A stretch of 64,000 nt of DNA from Schizochytrium sp. TIO01 (Eukaryota; Sar; Bigyra; Thraustochytrida; Thraustochytriidae). Position 1 is the first letter of the stretch. Each line of letters starts with the position of its first letter. Positions 10,101 to 19,505 of the stretch are shown here, in pieces. Below the pieces are notes generated by a model. That model had not been told where the DNA came from. It was given only the letters and a program-made list of their open reading frames with translations, and did not search any database. Location: contig SMSO01000032.1 of NCBI GenBank assembly GCA_004764695.1, positions 6,158,668 to 6,222,667 on the forward strand, given 5' to 3'. The translations under genes and the position numbers were made by a program.

Positions 10101-11875
10101 CAAGTGTGATTGGTGTACTATTTCTTTTTGTTGGTATTCTCTTACTCAATCACTGGGCATCTTGCACATGGTTCATGATGCATCGGTATCTTGAACATGA
10201 TAAACACAAAACCTGGGCAATCGCAGACAATCTTGCAACCTATGATCCAGAGCAAGGAATTCACAACATCTTCAACGATGATCTTACACCATGGTTCTGC
10301 TACCTCAGAGCTCTCTACTTTACTGTATCAACCATGTCGAGTGTTGGATATGGTGATGTTCGCCCGTACTCTCTTATCGAGACCTTACATGAGTTAACAG
10401 TAGTTGTATTGGGCGCGTGCACCTTTGCTGCCCTTATTGGTTCTGTCGCTGTTGTATTTCTGCACTGGGATTCTCGTGGCGATATTGCATTTAAAAGCCG
10501 CTTGCGTAAATTACTTGATTTCATGGCTTTTCGAGAGCTTCCTGGTGGTTTACAAGAAGAAATCATTGATCATTTCACCAACCATTGGGAGCATTTTGAG
10601 GGAGTCAATATGCACGAGGTTATTCAAGATTTACCGCTTCCATTGCAGCTTGAGTTAGCAATTTGCATTCATCGTAATATCATTAGCAAGGTCCGGGGTC
10701 TGCGTAAGTGCCATATTCATGTGCAAAGGCATATCGCCCGCAAACTCCAGACTCAGATTTGCAGTGAAGGTGAACACGTATTTCGCGCTGGTGAGATTGG
10801 TCATGAAATCTATTTCATTTTGTCTGGTGAAGTTGAGGTAACACGTCAAAGTGATGGGCGATCCATGAGTTCGCGTAATCTTCTATCTCTAGCTACGCCA
10901 GCTACTATGAGCCTAAATACAGGAAAAAATTACACGCTCCGAGAGGGTCAGCACTTTGGTGGCGAATGTCTCTATTCACTTAGTGGCGAGCGCACGCAAA
11001 CTGTACGTTGCTTGAAAGATTGTGAACTCGTATACATCCTCAAAGATGAGTTTGAACGTATCATGATTGAGTTCCCAGAGCATCGAAATATCGGTATTTT
11101 CGCCGAACTTGTAAGCTCTGAGCAGAAGACAGTGAAACAAACTAAGGACTTGCAAAGGCAGGTGGCAGAGATCGCTGGTAGTGTGCAAACGCCCCTGGGC
11201 AGGTTTTCAGCCCGCCACATTGCTAATATCCTAGGCAACCCGAACACAGATTTCCTCAGAGATGGTCAGAAGCGCAAATTAATGATGCATAAAAAGACGT
11301 TGATTCATCAGCAGCTTGGTGATGATACAATTGTATCTCATGCTCAATCTCGGCAGAGTGTTAAGAGGTTTTCGTGTGTTCTCGAGCACCCAATTTCGAC
11401 GAAGCCTCGTCCGGACTCAGAGAGGAAGCCCGGGATCAGATCTACATCACTCACTATTGCCGAGGATGCTAAAGTGGAGGATGATCATGTTCATGAGAGT
11501 GAGGCAGATGATGAACTCGGAGCAATGGAAAGCGCTGGCAACGATTGGGCAGACCCGGTCGCAGCACGTCAACTTAGTGATGAACAGAAGAAATCGACAC
11601 GTCGACTTACTCGTCAATTATCTGAGAAGTCTGACAAACTTGCAACTATGATTAAGACCAATCAGAAAACAGATCGCAGAGCAACAGCATTTCGGGGAGC
11701 TCGTAAGACCAAAGTCCCCCCTGTCAGAACTCGCCAAAGCCTTACATTTGAAGATGTTCAGGACCTTCTCATTTATACCAAACCAGCGCCTGGAGACGAG
11801 ATCTTTAGTCCGTTAGATGATCTTCCTGTGCTATCTCCGAATCACCTTGAGCGTCGTCATGACGAGCTGCACTAA
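4145..11875 (+). CDS. four-repeat cyclic-nucleotide-gated K+ channel-like protein (CNGK/tetraKCNG type)
   Basis: This is a plasma- or flagellar-membrane ion channel built as one 2,576-residue chain with four homologous repeats. Repeats begin near residues 20, 520, 1040 and 1823; each has six membrane helices, a pore loop, a C-linker and a cyclic-nucleotide-binding domain (cNBD). Basic S4 helices are visible, for example LRIIKMLRMIRV in repeat 1. Selectivity filters are TVGLGD (259-264), TEGYGD (768-773), VVVIGD (1337-1342) and SVGYGD (2066-2071), so three are K+-channel-like and the third is degenerate. cNBDs lie near 399-476, 906-986, 1472-1672 and 2206-2312. A Ser/Thr-rich basic tail follows from about 2320. 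Ordinary CNG/HCN/KCNH channels are tetramers of single-repeat subunits; the known single-chain relatives are sperm CNGK channels. The open frame extends upstream only through non-ATG codons, so I take the ATG at 4145; an ATG two codons on (4151) is also possible. No intron is evident. Ligand and ion selectivity are inferred. Confidence 0.93.
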   Translation: MTMGGRKLRALLHKIIPTRPTWETLQILSLSWNCFMVPFRLSFSPGYGVDGIFLFFLFGDIFADLLVLCDMLLRRLLFHTSFNPRLSSIVMPEVALTEACVNEQKRENRLTYQEKRRRRVSRRILLVTDFVCVFPVDYIAFACGMADPTPLRIIKMLRMIRVMEQVNIIFLMLERRRLIVNAGLRRMIVLWSVFFFFGHWFSCGFYALGRYTTTGDSWAVTDGLIAYDEDTGAYGPAAGTTTARAYIRTIYWAMITMVTVGLGDVVPAKASGPETTFTLMTMYMGMTLTCMVIGNLTNMVTNLDASEDEFHTKMDNMNKYMSYRHLSTDLRDRIRAYYTYMWTSLKGINEAQFLRDLPITLRLQVAGLRSKDLVTQVTFLRKLRDPVINAICVALEQVIISPGDFVAKESQNMPGCYWLRRGEAEVVSAQGTILQQLSAKQGSYVGESSLFFPGTFDNSIRAKSYCEFFFLKKELFEDILSESLDEEEFEEVRAAAEKALKASAKAKKFFGLDANDKPKSSWRDILEPKSRFREVWNLIQSVSAIYMGMMVPYRMVTQTFMYRELVDPADYALDWIFDILFIIDIIFRSQMFGFVREGIVIRDKFRIFENYRESESIFLDVLVSFPIDLIAIKHTSFLPYLRLTKLFRMSYIMAYYDLATSYMAARRITISNAMHRIIKIFFWVIWCVHIVGCGWMLMSLISRNNAISPLSLAVYNEFVGNGTKLDCELHTNTDWVCKDGETWPKIDHTKPGVTYLRAIYFVLVDMTTEGYGDLIPYNTLETAYVAFITFIGGLGYPAVVGAMAALISSLDTARAEFQNKLAVLTQYMAVKHFPRPLKVRIMRYYDYLWSRQRGVDEDYILHDLPASLRMEVQEYINGAIMRNITFLDGIDQELLRHLLSVLQPSVFLPGDNIITAGELGQDMFLLETGATRVTSPDGKLTYAILTPGDYFGEGSLLGLEKRTANIVAIGYCDCFVLNKDDFDRVTKEFPLQRELVIARLRSTLQDKRAKNLAVVENMQNHSKLGVITSYEYEERKTVSDTSWRHPESLLRRFWDLLILLVLGFNFAAVPTRLALNAGLELFAIDYCLDAILVADTFLRYRHFGFVHEGQVYAETDEVVANYRKSGVFLRDILIIMPYDVFVLIPYIYWTFQSADHTLTDENVSSLALVMACCRIPKLLLLLRMNRLKSNMDTLFGMSSFREYTATYRLIRLMVAVVCIAHWTGCFFYAIAYYQQPDDVAYDACLLEMEELYPNNTDRIIQYDPDMCPNLTFFSIEGRNSSELTSTLTCGATFEAHCRWNNTWINNQMARGLLPLDGGRLDHQYLRALNWALPTLVVVVIGDTIPVDIPGTLYVTIMIIIGVTINAAIIGSIANLVANLEGSAAKYRDKMDTFERFLYMYQIPPSLQQRTRNYLEYLWETEKDAVQASLVENMPATLRAEVSNFLKLRFVIQTPFFEFCDPALAKGIASKLRTEVYSPMDFIIYEGDVGEDMYFIEQGTVQMVSFRGKWRSGHRASSVVEPVSPTNATATRVLSFTRIPMESPSNANIKGKMYSAQVTPAQSQSTNILKSNSLSSQQLSGKGVNGSIPSLPTTPRKQPSLSSLRSSANASQRASMVALDGNVSDDDIIILATLEAGSYFGETAVFFNERRSCSARALDFTEVYTLSREDLDEILLRYPHQSDRMFDVVSSIRENNQLRNDNLRSNMESIIAGSRMLNFMSEKRQSFTGGSILDYGRRMLTKRPSFLRNASTATNIVQRGSANFGSTFYRAFVGGNSGRATPNANANKKYGVDGKVVPKLAHHLLADSKSQKKRAAAAALLQRHIHKPNDTFCRVWNMASLFFVLYFAVSIPFRYAFFADGLPPLQDHRISVGIWVWFCFEYCIDFFFIIDIYLRYRKFAFNRYGKVITSQVEIANNYRQTWLVYDVIASLPLDLIPLGHVIAHPSMSHITALSAARFVHLVRFMRINGYSRLLDKYIHEMFPRINSSVIGVLFLFVGILLLNHWASCTWFMMHRYLEHDKHKTWAIADNLATYDPEQGIHNIFNDDLTPWFCYLRALYFTVSTMSSVGYGDVRPYSLIETLHELTVVVLGACTFAALIGSVAVVFLHWDSRGDIAFKSRLRKLLDFMAFRELPGGLQEEIIDHFTNHWEHFEGVNMHEVIQDLPLPLQLELAICIHRNIISKVRGLRKCHIHVQRHIARKLQTQICSEGEHVFRAGEIGHEIYFILSGEVEVTRQSDGRSMSSRNLLSLATPATMSLNTGKNYTLREGQHFGGECLYSLSGERTQTVRCLKDCELVYILKDEFERIMIEFPEHRNIGIFAELVSSEQKTVKQTKDLQRQVAEIAGSVQTPLGRFSARHIANILGNPNTDFLRDGQKRKLMMHKKTLIHQQLGDDTIVSHAQSRQSVKRFSCVLEHPISTKPRPDSERKPGIRSTSLTIAEDAKVEDDHVHESEADDELGAMESAGNDWADPVAARQLSDEQKKSTRRLTRQLSEKSDKLATMIKTNQKTDRRATAFRGARKTKVPPVRTRQSLTFEDVQDLLIYTKPAPGDEIFSPLDDLPVLSPNHLERRHDELH

Positions 11876-12646
11876 GTGTATTTCGTACCTCACATAACCT
11901 CAGGTTTTGGAGTTCCTTTCAGGGTAGAAATCAAAACAGTAGTATCTTTAATGTCCGAACTGTCATCTTGTGTGGTACTGGTCTCGTCATTAGCTCTTGA
12001 AGACGTATGTTTCTTGCACATTTTTTTCCTTACCTAATGAAACGGTTAAACGATGCGAAGAAATCCGTGCGTCTATAATTTCATTTCATTTATGAATTTT
12101 AAATTTTAAAATGACCTTTAAGACTGATAACTCGATTTTGTTATGTTTTTGTTTTATTTCTCTCGCAACTGTCGCGTGCTTACCATGAAATGTTCAAATA
12201 TATATTAAAGTAAACGATTTATAGGTCGTAAATGTACAAAAGTGATAAAGACATTATTTGTTTATTGATGGTTTTAAAAACAGGCGAAGAAGTCGCTCCA
12301 TCTCCTAAAATAATGACAATCTGTCTACAAGAAAGGAAAGCATGTTGTGATGTGCAGCTCGATTTTATATATCTATATTTTTTTTAAGATTGCTTTTTTA
12401 TTTATTTTTTCTCCAGGAAATTGAAACAGCTGCTGCTTTGGAAAATGAGGAAATAGAAAATGAGATTTATATAGCTTTGGATACTAGTCGATAGAGAATC
12501 ATGAAGTCTATGAAGGTTTAGAAAATCACGCATTTAACAACTTATACATGTTTTCCGGTTTGAAATCATGATAATGTAATTATTACAAAATAAAACTCTA
12601 CAAAGAGAAAACAACAGTTTATATAATATCTTATTAAACAAATGAA
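11876..12646. other. convergent AT-rich intergenic region
   Basis: This gap separates the 3' ends of two convergent genes and should contain both 3' UTRs. It is strongly AT-rich, with T-runs near 12378-12410 and an A/T-rich stretch near 12545-12600. I see no reading frame or structured RNA that I can support. Confidence 0.6.
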
Positions 12647-13882
12647 TTACATGACTTCTAGCGTGTACGTCGGTACATTATGAGAAGATAATCTTTTAGG
12701 TATGCGTGCATCATTCGTCAATGTAACAGCACGGGTAGTGTGGTTCCATGTCATATGGACAAACTGACTTGGCCTAAGCTTTCCTTTCGGTGGATGCAAA
12801 ACCATAAGTACCTCTGATGGATCTATAGTGGTTGCGTTAGAGTGATTTCGATTCGATTCCTGCTGTTCGAAGGAGAGTAACCAAGGGTAATTTGGCACTA
12901 TCTTGAAAGAATAGGAAGCTCCTGCTCGAAGTGTGTTGAGCAAACAAACTGTGCCAGACGCGTCTACCAATTGCAAGTGAATATTTCCTTTTACAAGCCT
13001 ATTCATCACAAGCACGTTATATTGGAAGCAGGTTTCTGAAACTGGGGCACGGACATTTGGGCCGACTGTTGGGGCCCAGCTTCCACTCGAAAGTCTTGGA
13101 GAAATAACAAATGTTGCCAACTGACCAATGCTGAAATTAGGTAAGAATCGTTGCTGAGGTTGTATTTCCTTGAGATACATGCGGTTCGATTTGGTAAACA
13201 CTGTGCACGGAGTTGTAGTTGACGCGTTTAGAATCTGAACCGGCTGCTGAGAAGATTGCGAATGTTGCTGCTGCTGTGGAAGACAACCAGCTTGATGAGC
13301 TTTACTTTCTGCACCTTCCCTCTCACCACCACCACCACCAGTAGTAGCATCACCAGCAGTATCTCGGGGTGAGAAGTGAGAAGGTGCGTGCTTCTTCCTG
13401 CCAGATGGTGCGGAGTCACATAGTATATGTGAAGGTCGTGGAGTGCGTTTATGTATAAAGTTATTAGCAGATAGTTCTTCGGGCTCAGTCTGATCGATAT
13501 CAAAGCCTTGAATACTGCCCCTTGGGGAATGCTTCCTGGCTCGAAAGGCTAGCATAAGAGGTGACAGCCCTAATTTCCCTCCGTATAGACTTGTTGGGGG
13601 TTTAAAGACTTCCGCACTAGCAATAACATCTTGACTGATCGGATGGTGTTTGCTTTCATCTTCGTCGCGTTGTGCATGGTGGGAAAGCAAAAGATGCTCC
13701 GCTTTGCCAGATAATCTTGGAGCAGCTCTAAACTTTTCCGCAAGTACTTTCGCCGTAGCTACATCCACTATCTCAAGGGATGCGTTTAGATCATCTCTTT
13801 GATTAAGTCTCTTTCTTCGCTCACGAGCAAGGGCCTCTGCTCGTGCCCGGTCCGGGTCGAAAGGTGGGAGGAGGTTTTCCAT
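12647..13882 (-). CDS. hypothetical protein, 411 aa, with basic/disordered N-terminal half and beta-rich C-terminal half
   Basis: I do not recognise this family. The ATG at 13882 opens a single uninterrupted frame. Residues 1-70 are charged and probably helical (runs such as ARAEALARERRKRLNQRDD). Residues 70-220 are low-complexity, with a Gly run (GGGGG) and Gln/Ser-rich stretches encoded partly by CAG-type repeats near 13262-13280, and are probably disordered. Residues about 220-411 look like a compact domain of alternating hydrophobic strands with conserved-looking Trp and Pro positions (SSGSWAPTVGPN, NYPWLLSFEQQ, FVHMTWNHTT). No signal peptide or membrane segment is apparent. It converges on the channel gene, which says nothing specific about its role. 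It is taken as real because of its length, ATG start and folded-looking C-terminus; orthologues would settle it. Confidence 0.7.
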   Translation of the reverse strand: MENLLPPFDPDRARAEALARERRKRLNQRDDLNASLEIVDVATAKVLAEKFRAAPRLSGKAEHLLLSHHAQRDEDESKHHPISQDVIASAEVFKPPTSLYGGKLGLSPLMLAFRARKHSPRGSIQGFDIDQTEPEELSANNFIHKRTPRPSHILCDSAPSGRKKHAPSHFSPRDTAGDATTGGGGGEREGAESKAHQAGCLPQQQQHSQSSQQPVQILNASTTTPCTVFTKSNRMYLKEIQPQQRFLPNFSIGQLATFVISPRLSSGSWAPTVGPNVRAPVSETCFQYNVLVMNRLVKGNIHLQLVDASGTVCLLNTLRAGASYSFKIVPNYPWLLSFEQQESNRNHSNATTIDPSEVLMVLHPPKGKLRPSQFVHMTWNHTTRAVTLTNDARIPKRLSSHNVPTYTLEVM

Positions 13883-16531
13883 CCTCGTTTAACATTCGAT
13901 GACTTCTATACCCAGTCTTCAAAAGTCAGGCGATGATGAGGATGGGGACGAAGAAAGCATCGATTGATATGGTCTCAGTCATGACATTGTGCCATTCGAG
14001 CCTTGAGCAGAATAAACCACACACCCTTTGGTGAATTATATCGTTCTCATTGGAAACAATAAATATAAAGGCCTATATACATATAATTCAATTTCGCGTC
14101 AAAGCAGCTTGCTCTAGTTCACTAGCTAGTTACCTAGGTCTGTACTGCATACAATGATTTCAAAAGGAAACTATCCGTTGTAACTCATGATATTCTAGAT
14201 GGTACACACTTTGTATTAGAACTGCCAAGATTGCGCCATGGTTTTGGGAGATGACGACGACGACAAAGAGCCCAGCTTCCAAAAAGAGCGGAGGCAGTTC
14301 TGCTCCGCTGTTGTAAATTTTTGATGCGCTTCTTGTCTACCGTGCTCGAATGAGTAATAATTAGCGTGTCCAGTAGGTACTGCTCTTCTTTCATTTGTCA
14401 GAGAATCTGCCGGAAATTGGGTGGCTACAATCGCATCGTAAATAAAACAGAAACACAGGTTCTGTTGATCTCAGCTAAAGTAATTTTCCTGAAATAAACG
14501 GGCTCCCAGTTCTTTGTTCAAAAATGAACATAAATATCTACCTAGCTACCTGCTCACGCATTCAGGGTATCTAAGTATCTATCTACTATTATTATGCAAA
14601 GGGCTAGCTAGCTACCTCTTATGAATAGAAAGTCTGGGTTCTTCGTTCTTGGATTTTGAAAGTTTACTTACTACCTACGAGCCTGGCACTAATTGAAGGA
14701 AGCCACAGCTGGGGCATGGATGTGCCTGTTGAGGTCTGGACCGTGTCGCGTCGGCCATCGGACGGCTCGAGTCTGGTGAGTGGCGGAGAAATATGGAGAA
14801 CAACCCTTTAAAAGGTATCAATGTAGATATTCACGAGTCTACTCTGAGGCTAGGATAGGAGGATCTGCAGAAGCCATGCACAAGGGTGAATTTTCTCGCC
14901 GAGCTTTCTTGCAATTTACAAAGGGCTTGTTGCTTGTAAGAAGTTCATATTCAAAATCAAATGTTGTGTTGCATTGGTGTTTCAAAGAAACAACTTCTCT
15001 GATAAAAGTACATACGTTGTTAAAGATAGCAAAGGTTTGCAAAAAGCCACTCTTAAAACGATGGTGAGCGCAAGCTACTAGGCCAGAGTTTTCGAAGAGA
15101 AGCACATATTTGGAAAGAATATTTATTCAATCAATATGGAACTTGAATAGGTTGCAACGTCTCAGCGATGTGTATAATTTTCGTTTGACAATACTACATT
15201 TCTTTTTTAAAGACAAAAGAAAAAAGGAAGGATTCTCATATGAATTGACAGAACCTCTTCGCGGATTCCTGCGATCAAACCTCGAGCTTGAAATCATCCT
15301 GATCAATAACCTACACCTGGCCTCTCTCAAACATGCCATAGATAAAACATTATGCAAAACAACGTGGTCCATGGCATTACGTGCTTGTGAACTTCTACAG
15401 TGTTATCCATGCTATTCCTAGCAACGCGTAGCACTTCTGTGCCTTGTAGACAACTCAAATAACCTAGTTTTACTCACCGATATCCTCTCCTGTCTTTGGA
15501 TAGAATGATGTCGTGTGCAAATTTTCCTCCACGACTGGCTGTCTGTCCTCCAGCGCCTTCCTATTTTTATCTTTTCTTTTTACGTTTTTATAAATCAGTG
15601 ATTCAAACATATAATAACTTGAAAGAACCGCCCGCCATATCTACCTACTACTTCTAAATAATTAGGAAAATCAATCTTTTTTTCTTCTATAAGTTGAAAG
15701 TTCTTTTTAGTCACGAAAAGCCCGGCTACGGACCTCAGCTCGATTTGCTACCACCATGTTTTTCTGCTAAGTTTTCTCTTCCTGCTCAAGAACCTTCGTG
15801 CTGCTTCAGGGGGGCTTTCTCGCAATTGTTTGGATTTCTTGGGCCGCCGGCCGACGAATCAACCGTACTGATGACGCGGATTATGACGTGCTGCCGTAAT
15901 ACCGCCGAGCCCGTATGCGGCGTGTGGGAACGTGCTTTCTTTCAGTGCCATATACATTACAAAAAATGAAAAATGAAAAACAATTAGGAAGTGCTGAAGA
16001 AGAAGGCCTTTTCTAAAAACTAAAAAGAACTGGAATCCTCAATCTCGCCGCAACAGCTCGCTAGGTGCCTGGAGCAGTTTGACGTCAACAGGAGACATGC
16101 TCTGGAGATGAAAAGCAGATCACCAGCTCTGCTAGCTTTTGCATTATTTTCTACAGAATATTAGCAACTTGAGGGACCGAACTTGGATGAAATAGCTGTA
16201 AATTTGGAGGAGTACGGTGTCGATAATGCATAGATGCTGTGAGAGTCTCCGTCATTGTGGCTGCGGCGTTCCACGGGTGCAACCCGCTACAGAGCCGCCC
16301 TGGTAGAGTGTTGAGCAGACAATAATTCTTGGGTACTGTCGTTGATGATTTTAACGCAGAGGTGAGTCTTTGCCACTAACACCGGGCAAGACACCAAGTT
16401 GTTATTGGGTATCTTTGTTCTACTTGTGTTATTTATTTCTCTTATGTCCAAATCTGATTCATTCATCTGCTGCTACGTACGAATAGGTAGGTTTTCTTCT
16501 TTAAATAAAGTTTAACTTAGTTGTGCAAGCT

Positions 16532-16574
16532 TGCTCGCTCACCCACTCGCTCGCTCGCTCGCTCGCTCACTCGC
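16532..16574. repeat. (CTCG)n microsatellite
   Basis: This is an imperfect tetranucleotide tract of GCTC/CTCG units, interrupted by CACC and CACT variants. It lies in a gene-free stretch and has no visible coding role. Confidence 0.9.
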
Positions 16575-17392
16575 GGATGCGAGACGGCACTTTTTCTGTA
16601 GTTCTTTGCATCATCATCATGTCATTGCACATTGACACTGATGAGTCATAACTCATGGCAACAGTGCTCGTTTTAAGTTGTTAGAGGAGGGGAGATGATG
16701 ATGCCAGCAAAAAGCCATTTGTGGGTAGTCGTAGTAGTTGACGGCGAATTCCAGTTCCACTTTGCAGTGGGTAGGCATGTACCTAAAACTAGTAGCAATA
16801 ATTCAAGTTGAGTAGTCGAGTTTGGTATTTCGCATAAGGATTTCTAGCCGCATCACGATTCATTCATTTGCTGCAGTTGCCAGTGCCCTACCACCTGGCG
16901 CTCAGAGCTCTTGAACATCGTTATCATTACTCGTATGTCTTTACAAAATGCGTCATGAAATCGTGATTCGATTTGGCGTCTGAGCAGGCTTCTTTCTACA
17001 TTGCACTAAATAACAAGCACTTTGACCTCCATCTATAAAGGAAGGCTAACTGCCAGTGATCATCGCTGGATGCTCCAAATAACTTTGGAGATTGATTGCA
17101 CCATCTTCGATGGATGATGAAGCCATCATCTGCACTGTTTCTGCCAAAAGGACACCTTCGCGCTTCCTAGTCAAGCCCTACCATTAACTATAAGACTTCC
17201 CCATCGTCAAAGCGAACTACCTGTGCAAGCTAACATCTGCGTCGCCCAGTTGTGAGTTACTGCCAGATCATACTTGCTGACTAAAAGTATGATGCCATCA
17301 AGTTGATGTTGAACTAAGACCCCGTTCGTAAGCTCCCGTGTGCCATCTTGGAAGTAGCTCGGCCTCCTCTTATCTTGGTCTACGGAGCACAA

Positions 17393-17436
17393 CTAACTAG
17401 CTAGCTAGCTCTAGCTAGCTAGAGCTAGCTACGTAC
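17393..17436. repeat. (CTAG)n self-complementary tract
   Basis: Repeated CTAG/AGCT units here are inherently palindromic, so either strand could fold into a perfect hairpin. It is one of several CTAG-rich elements spread through the spacers of this window. Confidence 0.9.
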
Positions 17437-17613
17437 GCCAACTGGTGTTGAGCCAAATTCATCGAGCTAGCTCTCCGACCAAAACAAAGGCGGTCTTTGG
17501 CATTATTGATGTCAGCATTGGCATCGATCGACTAGGATCAGCACCACTTAACTCCTGCTGCACCGTCAGTTTGCACTGCCAAGTATTGGTGTACATTATG
17601 ATGAATGATTCTA

Positions 17614-17665
17614 TCATGAGTTTTGATGATGAGTTTTGATGATGAGTTTTGATGATGAGTTTTGT
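17614..17665. repeat. 13-bp tandem repeat, about four copies
   Basis: The unit ATGATGAGTTTTG is repeated four times in tandem; the first copy has one substitution. It lies in a gene-free stretch. Confidence 0.9.
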
Positions 17666-18270
17666 TGAGTTTGCCAGGTTGAAGAACCACGTTTGCTTTG
17701 GCTGCCTTGCGCCAACTTTTGATTGTACTCAGCTATCCTGGTTTCATTCACTGTGCCCAAAATTGCAGCCAATTATCCGTGGCCATCGAGGACATTTTCG
17801 AGTTTGCCACCATCTCTGAATAAACCTTTCGCTGCTATTTTAACTCGAGCTATTGCACAGAATCGCATACGACAAAAACGCAGCTGGCATCAATTTAGTA
17901 AGCAGGATTAATCTGCATAATTTACTTGCTTCAAGTTGGCCAAGATTTGCACAACATTCTTCAAGCTACGGCGAGCATCGCAGCCTTCTTCTTCGAGCTG
18001 CTCCAGGTTTTATGTTCATAAGTGAGTCCGCATACGAGCGGGTCGACCTCTTGGAGGCCATGCGGGTGTTCTCGCTGTCGATGCCCATGGCAGTGGCCTC
18101 CTTCGAAAAGCCCGGCCATGAAGGCAATCAATCACCTTCGTGGCAATCTACGATGATCTATTTCTATTTCATCAACAAATTCGCACAAAAGCCCTTCAAT
18201 CGCACTGTTATTGATATAGATCAATTAACTGTTTCCAATTAGAGAAAAGCAAAAGATTGAAGAGCAAAAA

Positions 18271-18352
18271 TGAGTGAATGAGTGAATGAATGAATGAATG
18301 AATGAATGAATGAATGAATGAATGAATGAATGAATGAATGAATGAATGAACG
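18271..18352. repeat. (GAAT)n microsatellite, about 20 units
   Basis: This is an almost perfect tetranucleotide array, with GAGT variants only at the 5' end. In antisense it gives a monotonous Ser-Phe-Ile-His open frame, which is an artefact of the repeat. Confidence 0.95.
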
Positions 18353-18710
18353 AATAAGCTAAACGCGGAGACCAACCTGAGCGAGGATATACGTGACATT
18401 CTGCGTACCGGTGGCTCTCCGCGCTGGCCAGGCCGTCGCAGGCAGCGTGGCGGGGGGCGCCGGCAGATCTTCTCGGCCCCAGCTTGGCTGCTCGGCTCGG
18501 CTGCCGCAAGGGGCTGAGGGCCACGTCAATGGCAGCGCTGTCGATGTAATGCCAAAAGAATCGAATCATAGATAGATAGATAAAGTATCTGCACTTTAGA
18601 AGAAAGAGTTGTTCTACACCCCTAATTAGAGCAAAGCAGAGCAGAAGGAAAGAAAAAAAGAGAGTAAGACGCTGGTACTTTATAGACTGACGCCTAACGA
18701 TTTCCTTTTA

Positions 18711-18778
18711 ATGAATTATAAAATGAATTATGAAATGAATTTAGAAATGAATTATGAAATGAATTATGAAATGAATTA
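18711..18778. repeat. 12-bp minisatellite
   Basis: The array has five to six copies of a unit close to AAATGAATTATG, with small substitutions. It lies in a gene-free stretch. Confidence 0.9.
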
Positions 18779-19345
18779 AAGTTGTTCAAAAAGAAAAGAA
18801 GAAGAAGAAGAAAGTAAAAGCATTTCACTGCACTGCACTGCATAAATAGTATCGTGGCCTTTGGAGTTGGAGGCTTTTGTTTAGAGATAAAACAAACATC
18901 TTTGCTATTCTTCAGGTTCGCCGCCGATCGAATGGTTTTTGTAGAAAGTTCATTGCACAATCTGGTCATACTTTATCTATGAGAACCGGACACGAGCGAT
19001 TACCCTTCGACCTCTTCAGGGTATCAAGCGCTCGCTCTGTAGATGATGTATATATATATATACCCACCTGGTTGGGATTCGGAACAGTCCTGAACACTAT
19101 AGATACCTAGCGTAGACTTTGAGTGAGTTAATCGTGCTCTAAGGATGGTGAAAACTTATACAACGTGGGATTTCGATGATGATTGTGCTGTTTCGACTGC
19201 TTCTTCGAAAAGAAACCTGCGGATGGAAGGCAGGCTTGGCCCATTCTGGCATGCAGTAGCAGATATCTTCTCTGCCGAAGAGACCCTTCTCTTCAGCACA
19301 CTATTCTCTGTCCTTGGATTCTTTTGGCACCTGTTCAAGATTGAA

Positions 19346-19367
19346 TGATTGATTGATTGATTGATTG
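19346..19367. repeat. (TGAT)n microsatellite
   Basis: This short TGAT/GATT array is about five units long. It sits just to the left of the 5S-like element at 19382-19505. Confidence 0.85.
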
Positions 19368-19381
19368 TTTGCACATAAAAA

Positions 19382-19505
19382 TTGCCCGAAGAACTAAAAG
19401 GAATACCAAAGGAGGTCACCCATCCTACGCCCGTTTCTCCCTCTGCCACTCTGGGGTAACGTGCATGCACAGGAGGTCTTTGAGTTCGAGGCCTTGGGTG
19501 GGCAA
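19382..19505 (-). ncRNA. candidate 5S rRNA-like element (degenerate copy or 5S-derived repeat)
   Basis: On the minus strand, 19427-19410 reads TAGGATGGGTGACCTCCT, which as I recall equals the conserved 3'-half segment of plant 5S rRNA (18 of 18). Taking TTGCCC at 19505-19500 as the 5' end and GGGCAA at 19387-19382 as the 3' end gives 124 nt with complementary termini, close to the 120 nt of a 5S rRNA. However, the internal box A region (the AAGC-containing segment) is not recognisable and the rest diverges, so I favour a degenerate 5S copy or a 5S-derived short interspersed element over a working gene. Confidence 0.3.

Noticed and set aside
18208-18569. minus-strand frames encoding Ser-Phe-Ile-His repeats
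   Set aside because: The repeated peptide is produced by the GAAT microsatellite; there is no other sign of a gene.
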